Shown here in pieces: positions 1-4,793 of a stretch of DNA of 7,331 nt. Each line of letters begins with the position of its first letter. Position 1 is the stretch's first letter. Under the pieces are notes generated by a model, which worked only from the letters and a program-made list of their open reading frames with translations, ran no database searches and was not told the origin of the DNA. The translations under genes and the position numbers were made by a program. This stretch comes from Synechococcales cyanobacterium PMM_0085 (GTDB lineage Bacteria > Cyanobacteriota > Cyanobacteriia > Elainellales > Elainellaceae): positions 1-7,331 of the forward strand of contig CASBQJ010000327.1 in assembly GCA_949127705.1 (NCBI GenBank), written 5' to 3'.

Positions 1-107
1 CTAAAAAAACCACTAAGGCCAGCAGCACTGCCAAGAAAACCACCGCTAAAACCGCAAAATCTACCAAAGCTAGCAGTCGCAGTCAATCGACTACGCAAGA
101 GACGTGA
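1..107 (+). CDS. 3' end of a gene with a Lys/Thr/Ala/Ser-rich basic tail (possibly DNA topoisomerase I)
   Basis: An open frame enters from the left edge (first complete codon at position 3) and ends at TGA 105-107, giving 34 visible residues. Their composition is extreme: about 10 Thr, 8 Lys, 7 Ser and 5 Ala, with repeated KKTT and AK units and almost no hydrophobic residues. The other two forward frames give either an immediate stop or a proline/arginine-rich peptide. Low-complexity tails of this kind are known at the C-terminus of cyanobacterial DNA topoisomerase I, where they probably contact DNA, and in histone H1-like proteins. TopA is my preferred guess, but no catalytic domain is in view, so the identity is an inference from composition alone. 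The gene converges on the glycosyltransferase gene, leaving a 92-bp spacer. Confidence 0.55.
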   Translation, partial: KKTTKASSTAKKTTAKTAKSTKASSRSQSTTQET

Positions 108-130
108 TGCGGTGAGGCGATCGCGTCTTT
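106..130 (+). terminator. weak possible terminator hairpin after the first gene
   Basis: GATGCG (106-111) can pair with CGCGTC (122-127) through six pairs, one of them a G-T wobble, around a 10-nt loop, and only three T residues follow (128-130). It overlaps the stop codon and includes a HIP1 octamer at 117-124, whose own palindrome could account for part of the pairing. The short T-run makes this a weak candidate. Confidence 0.2.
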
Positions 131-132
131 GC

Positions 133-163
133 CTAATCTAATCGACTCACTAATCTAATCGAC
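133..163. repeat. two copies of a 14-bp CTAATCTAATCGAC direct repeat
   Basis: CTAATCTAATCGAC occurs at 133-146 and identically at 150-163, a 17-bp period. Each copy contains two CTAAT units. It lies in the convergent spacer between the first gene and the glycosyltransferase gene. The 11-mer CTAATCTAATC recurs in the unrelated intergenic region at 3684-3694, so this may be a dispersed short intergenic repeat. No function is evident. Confidence 0.7.
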
Positions 164-199
164 CCAAGTAAGTCAAGTCTGCGGCTGCCTAGCCTGCGG

Positions 200-1162
200 T
201 CAACCGCCCCATACCTTGGCGAGCACGGCCGTCGGGTCAATGTCTGCCATATTTCCGGTAGGCGACTTAATGCCAACAAATTTGTCATTAGCGGGCAATA
301 GCTTGGCCGGATCGGTTGGGCCAAACAGCGCCAAAGTATAGACCTGAAGGGCAACGGCTAAGTGCATCGGAGCACTGTCGGTACACAGCATCAGGTTTGC
401 GCCCGCAATCATGGCGGCTAGCTTGCCAATATCAGGCGGCGAGGTGACTACAAGGCCGGGACAAGCCTGGGATAGAGTGTTCACAAAATCTTGATCTTCT
501 GGCCCTTTGACAACGACAAGCGGCAAATTAGGCTGCTTTTGCTGAAAATCTTGGATAATGGCTTGCCATTTTTCTACTGGGTAGATTTTGTCAATCCCCT
601 TCAGTTTGGCAAGCTGGCTAGAGCCGCCGTGCAGTAGGACATAGCCTCCACCCGGAATGCCCAAGCGCTTTTGCTCAGACTCGGCCCACTCTAAGTCTTT
701 TTTAGGGATGCTGACCGCCAAATCAGGGCACGGCGTAGTGATGCCCAATCCGGTCACTAGATCGTGATACATATGAGCGGCATATTGCTCGGTTTTAAGC
801 GGTACTGATTGACTCAAAAACAAATTACCGAGGCTGCTTTCATAGCTAACGCGCGTAGGGGTACCCGTCAGCCATAGCAAGAACCCCACCCCCCAGCGCT
901 GACCCAACGCCAGAGCCACATCGTAGGAGCGATCGCGGAGCACCCCTAAAAGATTGGCCCAGTCGGCTGGACTGTTGTTGTCTTTGAAATCAAACGAAAT
1001 AGTATCGTTGATAGATTTACTCACGCGGTATGCACTCGTAGCCCTCGGCTCCACGACTACGTCGATCTCAGCCTGGGGATAGGTGCGCTTTAGGTCGTCC
1101 AGGGTTGGAAAAAACAGAATTTGATCGCCAATTCCCCCTGGAACAAGAGCTACGATTCTCAT
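200..1162 (-). CDS. glycosyltransferase family 9 (heptosyltransferase-like) protein
   Basis: This 320-residue protein fits family GT9, the ADP-heptose:LPS heptosyltransferase family, whose members add sugars to lipopolysaccharide core or other surface glycans on the cytoplasmic side of the inner membrane. The GT-B architecture is visible. An N-terminal Rossmann start carries the glycine-rich loop PGGIGDQILFFPTL (8-21). The second domain opens with VLLHGGSS (175-182). The C-terminal nucleotide-sugar site carries the signature TDSAPMHLA (261-269) followed by LFGPTDP (279-285). Length is slightly below the usual 330-360 residues. The ATG at 1160-1162 is chosen because the glycine-rich loop follows at once, although no Shine-Dalgarno sequence sits at the normal distance; a six-codon frame overlaps the start (see findings). 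The gene lies 133 nt downstream of the HATPase gene on the same strand, so co-transcription is possible but not shown. Cyanobacteria generally lack heptose in LPS, so the sugar donor may differ; the substrate is unknown. Confidence 0.92.
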   Translation of the reverse strand: MRIVALVPGGIGDQILFFPTLDDLKRTYPQAEIDVVVEPRATSAYRVSKSINDTISFDFKDNNSPADWANLLGVLRDRSYDVALALGQRWGVGFLLWLTGTPTRVSYESSLGNLFLSQSVPLKTEQYAAHMYHDLVTGLGITTPCPDLAVSIPKKDLEWAESEQKRLGIPGGGYVLLHGGSSQLAKLKGIDKIYPVEKWQAIIQDFQQKQPNLPLVVVKGPEDQDFVNTLSQACPGLVVTSPPDIGKLAAMIAGANLMLCTDSAPMHLAVALQVYTLALFGPTDPAKLLPANDKFVGIKSPTGNMADIDPTAVLAKVWGG

Positions 1163-1179
1163 AAATTTTTGTTACTCAT
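1159..1179 (-). other. six-codon upstream frame overlapping the glycosyltransferase start
   Basis: On the minus strand ATG at 1179-1177 opens the frame MSNKNL. Its TGA stop (1161-1159) overlaps the glycosyltransferase ATG (1162-1160) as ATGA. A GGGAG sequence lies 4 nt upstream of this small frame, whereas the main start has no such motif nearby. It could load ribosomes for coupled translation of the main gene, or be coincidence. It is too short to judge by codon use. Confidence 0.25.
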
Positions 1180-1255
1180 ACGTCTCCCAAAAAAGCTTAC
1201 AGCAATAAAGCAAAGGGCGATCGTATCGTCGGGTTCTCCCCGCAAAGAGTTACAT

Positions 1256-1279
1256 CAAATTTCTGGGCAAATTTCTAGG
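1256..1279. repeat. 12-bp tandem direct repeat between HATPase and glycosyltransferase genes
   Basis: CAAATTTCTGGG (1256-1267) is followed immediately by CAAATTTCTAGG (1268-1279), differing at one base. It lies in the 133-bp spacer, 17 bp downstream of the HATPase stop codon and about 95 bp upstream of the glycosyltransferase start. It could be a binding site for a dimeric regulator or a local duplication. I see no convincing promoter or terminator in the rest of the spacer. Confidence 0.6.
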
Positions 1280-1295
1280 CAGCTTGAAGATTTAC

Positions 1296-1730
1296 CTAAG
1301 CATCTATCGGCGCTTTTTCTGGCAAAGTAGCCTGCATCATCAGACAATTTCGCCCTTCAATCTGCAACCGGTATTCGACTCGATCCATCAGCCGATTGAG
1401 AATCAGCCAGCCATAGCCCCCTTCTTGCTGGTCATCGGGAGCAGGCGGCAAATAGGTAGACAGATCGAACCCTCGACCATGATCCCAAATTTCTAGATGA
1501 ATATCTCGCTCCCTTAGCTCTAGGCGAATCAGCACCGGTAAATTAGGCTGATCCCGATGGGCATGGCGGACTACGTTGGAATAGGCTTCTACTAAAACCA
1601 ATCGCAGCCGATTAGACTGCTGTTTCCAATCGACTTGATCACTTAATTCTAATTCCAAGGAACTTAAGAGCCAGGTTTCTACCACGCTCAAAAACTTGAG
1701 GTCGCTAGGGATATGTAATTCGCTTCTCAT
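1296..1730 (-). CDS. RsbW-like HATPase (anti-sigma factor / serine-protein kinase family)
   Basis: This 144-residue protein is a stand-alone GHKL ATPase of the HATPase_c_2 type, the family of RsbW and SpoIIAB. Those proteins bind a sigma factor or effector and phosphorylate a STAS-domain antagonist. The N box is E48-AYS-N52 with R55 and H56 following, the G1 box is DHGRGFD (83-89), and the G2 region is GGYGWLILNRL (104-114). The ATP-binding motifs are therefore intact, and the length is typical of the family. The gene starts 3 nt after the stop of the upstream phosphatase gene (TAG-CAG-ATG), so the two are almost certainly co-transcribed and translationally coupled. The pairing with a SpoIIE-type phosphatase suggests that the two act oppositely on a shared STAS partner, which is not encoded here. 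Whether this protein is a true kinase, an anti-sigma factor or only an ATP-binding switch cannot be decided from the sequence. Confidence 0.92.
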   Translation of the reverse strand: MRSELHIPSDLKFLSVVETWLLSSLELELSDQVDWKQQSNRLRLVLVEAYSNVVRHAHRDQPNLPVLIRLELRERDIHLEIWDHGRGFDLSTYLPPAPDDQQEGGYGWLILNRLMDRVEYRLQIEGRNCLMMQATLPEKAPIDA

Positions 1731-1733
1731 CTG

Positions 1734-3458
1734 CTACAGAACCTCAAGCGAGAGTATGGTTTGGTCGTCTTCTTGGATCTTGCTGTGAGCCTGAACGTTG
1801 GCCAATAGCTCTGCTAGGTTAATCGTTTCATGCTGCACTAACAGCTGCCATAGCCCACTTTGCCGCAACATCGTCTGGTCGCCCTGCGCGTCTGCAGCGT
1901 CTCGCCCCGGTCGAGCTTCCGTGATGCCGTCGCTGGTGAGTAAAAACACGTCACCCGATGCGAGGGTGACAGCGCCACTCTCTGCTTGCCACAGAGAGGA
2001 GATGCCTAATGGCACCCCGCGCGCTTTGAGATAGGTGGGTTTGGGAAGCATCTCGGCAGCATCAGTTACGGGAATGGGAGCCAAAGGTTTAGACCAAATC
2101 AGGGGATAGATATGTCCGGCGTTGGCATAGACTAGCGTGTGGCTAGAGGGGCTGTAGCAGGCCAATACCATGGTAATAAAGCGGTTACTGGTGACTAAGT
2201 CGTCGAACAGGCTGCTATTAAGATTTTGGAGGACAATGTTGGGTAAGGGAGGGGTTTCTTGCGAAAGCTCGCGCCGTAGAACAGAAATAGCGCTTGCCAT
2301 AAATAGAGCCGCAGGCACCCCTTTGCCCGCAACATCACCAACCCCAACCCAGATATCGCCTTGGGGGTGGACATAGACTTCGAAAAAGTCGCCACCAACT
2401 GCACGAGCCGGTTGGCAACAGGCTTGAATCCGCACGGTGTCTAATTCAGGCAGCTTTTGCCGCAGCAAATTTGTTTGGATTTGACGGGCAACTTCCAGTT
2501 CGGCCTGTATTTGCTCAGCTTGCTGTTGAGTTTGCTGGTAAAGTTTTGCTTGAAACACAGCTAGCGATACCCGCTCGGCCACTTCTTGAATCAAGCTAAT
2601 GTCACTCTCTTGCCAAGGCTGGAGCGGGTCGTGCCGATAGAGGGTGACCACGGCTAGGGCTTCTTGCTGGAAGGTGAGGGGGACTACAAGCCGACTCAGC
2701 GAGGGCTGGAGCGATTCGAGCCGTTGAATCTGCTGACTCTCTAGGGCTGAAAAAACGATGTCAGCTGAGTTGCTGGGCAGTTTAGGAACTTCGCGGCTAG
2801 GGTTGGTAAAGCAAATTGCTTCAGGCGCAAGGCGATAACGGCGTTCCCCTGCTGCCAACGTCTTCTCAGGCCACTTGTCCGGTTCGAAGACAATTGGGTC
2901 TAGCCTACAGGCATCTGCGCCAAACGTGAGCGTTAGGGTTTCTACAATCCGGTTCAGCATGATCTGGTAGTCCAGAACATCTCGGGTCGCTGTTGTCACG
3001 GTGTTGAAAATCGATTCTCGCCGCAAAGCAGCGTGCAGTTCATTGGTACGCCGTTTGACAACCCGATAGGTATCGGCAGCCTGCCGAACAATAGTGTCTA
3101 GCTCGGCCGGGTTCCAGGGTTTGGTAATGTACTTGAACACCTGCCCGGCATTGATTGCACTGACTAAGTCTTCTACATCGGTATAACCAGTTAACAAAAT
3201 GCGAATCGTGTCGGGATATTGAGTGGCGGCGCGGCTTAAAAATTCGGTGCCGCTCATTTTAGGCATACGTTGGTCAGAGATAATAATACCCATCTCGCCT
3301 TCTTGGCTGAGAATTTTTAGGGCGGTGAGGGCGCTGTCAGCTTTGAAGACCTCAAAGTCTCGTCGAAAGGAGCGGTAAAGCAGGTCTAAGTTGTCAGATT
3401 CGTCATCTACAACCATGAGCTTGAGCTTGACATCGTCTGCCTGATTCATCCGCTCCAT
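1734..3458 (-). CDS. response regulator with REC, GAF-like and PP2C-SpoIIE phosphatase domains
   Basis: A 574-residue cytosolic signalling protein with no membrane segments. Residues about 12-130 form a receiver domain: acidic pair D18-D19, phosphoacceptor D62 within SDQRMP, conserved T90 (LLTGYTD) and K113 (KPW). Residues about 150-305 look like a divergent GAF-type sensor. A Gln-rich likely coiled coil follows (about 305-335, QQTQQQAEQIQAELEVARQI), then a PP2C/SpoIIE phosphatase domain (about 345-574). The metal-binding acidic residues are all present: D357 in GGDFF, D375 in GDVAGKG, D510 in SDG, and D564-D565 near the C-terminus. The protein should therefore dephosphorylate Ser/Thr phosphoproteins, typically STAS anti-sigma antagonists, under control of a histidine kinase acting on D62. 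The cognate kinase is not in the window. The ATG at 3456-3458 is supported by AGGAG 5 nt upstream; another in-frame Met follows at residue 4. It is the first gene of a two-gene unit with the HATPase. Confidence 0.94.
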   Translation of the reverse strand: MERMNQADDVKLKLMVVDDESDNLDLLYRSFRRDFEVFKADSALTALKILSQEGEMGIIISDQRMPKMSGTEFLSRAATQYPDTIRILLTGYTDVEDLVSAINAGQVFKYITKPWNPAELDTIVRQAADTYRVVKRRTNELHAALRRESIFNTVTTATRDVLDYQIMLNRIVETLTLTFGADACRLDPIVFEPDKWPEKTLAAGERRYRLAPEAICFTNPSREVPKLPSNSADIVFSALESQQIQRLESLQPSLSRLVVPLTFQQEALAVVTLYRHDPLQPWQESDISLIQEVAERVSLAVFQAKLYQQTQQQAEQIQAELEVARQIQTNLLRQKLPELDTVRIQACCQPARAVGGDFFEVYVHPQGDIWVGVGDVAGKGVPAALFMASAISVLRRELSQETPPLPNIVLQNLNSSLFDDLVTSNRFITMVLACYSPSSHTLVYANAGHIYPLIWSKPLAPIPVTDAAEMLPKPTYLKARGVPLGISSLWQAESGAVTLASGDVFLLTSDGITEARPGRDAADAQGDQTMLRQSGLWQLLVQHETINLAELLANVQAHSKIQEDDQTILSLEVL

Positions 3459-3463
3459 TCATT

Positions 3464-3468
3464 CTCCT
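3464..3468 (-). promoter_or_regulatory. ribosome binding site of the phosphatase response regulator
   Basis: On the minus strand AGGAG (part of GAGGAG, 3469-3464) ends 5 nt before the ATG at 3458-3456. It fits that start best: an out-of-frame ATG lies 4 nt upstream of the chosen one, too close to the motif, and Met4 is further away. This is the clearest Shine-Dalgarno sequence in the window. Confidence 0.75.
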
Positions 3469-3490
3469 CAATATCTGTATGCGATCGCCA

Positions 3491-3510
3491 CTGTAATCAT
3501 CCTGTAATCA
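3491..3510. promoter_or_regulatory. possible operator: 9-bp direct repeat with 11-bp period
   Basis: CTGTAATCA occurs at 3491-3499 and 3502-3510, so the copies are 11 bp apart on the same face of the helix. That is the layout used by OmpR/PhoB-type regulators. The half site CTGTAAT differs by one base from the E. coli Pho half site CTGTCAT, with the same 4-bp spacer; the cyanobacterial SphR box (CTTAACCT type) is different. It lies 33-52 bp upstream of the phosphatase start codon, suited to controlling that operon. The repeat is directly visible; the regulator is inferred. Confidence 0.4.
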
Positions 3511-3683
3511 CCCTGCCTTTTTGTACTAGTTCTACACTGCTGGTTTTACAATATCGTCACACTTATATATCGCTATAGCTGCTTATTTTTGTCACTTTAT
3601 CTTTACTTAGGCTGATGTAACGACTTCCCAAGCACATCCTACTCCATGCCAAGTTTGCCCATCTCGGTCTGAAAGGACTAAAC

Positions 3684-3727
3684 CTAATCTAATCTATTCA
3701 AATCCTACCTAATCTATTCAAACCCTA
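3684..3727. repeat. 20-bp-period direct repeat with CTAATC core, upstream of ilvE
   Basis: CTAATCTATTCAAA occurs at 3689-3702 and 3709-3722. The match extends to 19 bp with one mismatch (to 3707 and 3727 respectively), giving a 20-bp period. The left end overlaps CTAATCTAATC (3684-3694), which is also found twice at 133-160. The block is 127-170 bp upstream of the ilvE start. It could be a regulatory site or part of a dispersed intergenic repeat. Confidence 0.65.
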
Positions 3728-3853
3728 AAAGAATAGCTGTCGTCAAGTCAGACCACTTGCATCGATCGCCCGCTAACACTTAGGCTTAACCATTAGGCTC
3801 AATTTGATCAATTGTGTCCTGCCTGATTCACCCGTCCTTGAACCATAGCAATC

Positions 3854-4768
3854 ATGCATAATTTTCTGCCGACTGCGTACTTTCAAAATAAATTTGTTCC
3901 GTTTGCTGAGGCCAATATCTCAATCGCCACCCACGCCTTGCACTATGGAACTGGCGCATTTGGTGGGTTGCGTGGCATTCCCGATCCTCAAAACCCTCGC
4001 CAAATTCTTTTATTCCGGCTCGATCGCCACTGTCAACGCCTCAGCCAAAGCGCTCGCTTCATGCACTTCGACCTCTCTGCTGACAAAATTCAGCAGGTGA
4101 TTACCGATTTTGTTAAAAAGAACAGTCCAGACAAATCTTTTTATATTCGGCCGTTTATTTATACGTCTGACTTAGGAATCGCGCCTCGGCTGCACAATGT
4201 AGAAAAAGATTTCTTTGTCTACGGGTTAGAGCTAGGTGACTACCTTTCTCCCGATGGGGTGAGCTGCCGGATTAGCTCTTGGTATCGGCAAGAAGACCGC
4301 AGTCTGCCCCTACGTGGCAAAATCAGCGGCGCATACATCACATCGTCGCTGGCCAAGACGGAGGCCGTTGAGTCTGGCTTTGATGAATCGATTTTGATGA
4401 ATTCTCAAGGGAAGGTGAGCGAAGCCTCTGGGATGAATATTTTTGTGGTGCGCCGGGGCAAGCTGATTACGCCTGGGTTTGATCAAGATGTGCTGGAAGG
4501 TATTACCCGCGATAGCATCATTACCCTAGCCAAAGACTTGGGCATTGAGGTGGTAGAACGCCCGGTGGATAAGTCTGAACTATTTATTGCAGATGAAGTA
4601 TTTTTAAGCGGCACAGCGGCGCGGATTACGCCCATCAGTCGGATTGAGAACTACAAATACTCCACCCATCGCCCAGTCACCGATCAGCTGCGAGAGGCGC
4701 TCACTACCATTACCGAAAACCGCGATCGCCGCTATCAAGACTGGGTGTTTACGATCCCGCTAGATTAA
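3854..4768 (+). CDS. ilvE: branched-chain amino acid aminotransferase
   Basis: This 304-residue protein is a fold-type IV PLP enzyme. It catalyses reversible transfer of the amino group between glutamate and the 2-oxo acids of valine, leucine and isoleucine, the last step of their synthesis, in the cytosol. The Schiff-base lysine is K156 in RGKISGAY. E190 in SEASGMNIF contacts the pyridine nitrogen, and phosphate and ring contacts come from EGITRD (215-220) and SGTAA (252-256). The N-terminal HALHYGTGAFGGLRG (27-41) supplies R40. The length matches bacterial IlvE (about 300-310 residues). The start is well fixed: an in-frame TGA at 3839-3841 lies just 12 nt before the ATG, and there is no other start codon between. 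No Shine-Dalgarno is visible, which is common in cyanobacteria. The gene stands alone, diverging from the phosphatase operon and converging on the autokinase gene with a 25-bp gap that holds no clear terminator. Confidence 0.96.
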   Translation: MHNFLPTAYFQNKFVPFAEANISIATHALHYGTGAFGGLRGIPDPQNPRQILLFRLDRHCQRLSQSARFMHFDLSADKIQQVITDFVKKNSPDKSFYIRPFIYTSDLGIAPRLHNVEKDFFVYGLELGDYLSPDGVSCRISSWYRQEDRSLPLRGKISGAYITSSLAKTEAVESGFDESILMNSQGKVSEASGMNIFVVRRGKLITPGFDQDVLEGITRDSIITLAKDLGIEVVERPVDKSELFIADEVFLSGTAARITPISRIENYKYSTHRPVTDQLREALTTITENRDRRYQDWVFTIPLD

Positions 4769-4793
4769 CTGGTACCTGCCATAGCCCTGGTTT

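Larger units (their letters stand above)
3471..3853. other. divergent intergenic region between the phosphatase gene and ilvE
   Basis: About 395 bp separate the divergently transcribed signalling operon and ilvE, and both promoters must lie here. No good ORF is present. The section 3541-3606 is AT-rich and holds TACAAT (3547-3552), a TATATA run (3565-3570) and the palindrome GCTATAGC (3572-3579). These are plausible melting regions, but I could not pair any with a well-spaced -35 hexamer on either strand, so no promoter is called. TTAGGCT occurs three times (3607-3613, 3780-3786, 3793-3799), and the 8-bp palindrome TTGATCAA is at 3804-3811. Two stronger repeat blocks are listed separately. 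A HIP1 octamer is at 3481-3488. Confidence 0.6.

Noticed and set aside
133..354. Minus-strand 73-residue open frame overlapping the glycosyltransferase 3' end
   Set aside because: It is on the same strand in another frame, runs across the end of a well-supported gene and the repeat spacer, and shows no recognisable domain.
3523..3535. NtcA site upstream of ilvE (GTA...TAC)
   Set aside because: The two half sites are separated by 7 bp, not the required 8, and no well-placed -10 element follows.
3784..3802. Cyanobacterial SphR (Pho) box around CTTAACCA
   Set aside because: Only one CTTAACC-like unit is present; the unit one period downstream (GGCTCAA) matches poorly, so a tandem box is not supported.
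4769..4793. Intrinsic terminator between ilvE and the autokinase gene
   Set aside because: A T-rich run follows CCCTGG, but no stem of more than four pairs can be formed in the 25-bp gap.
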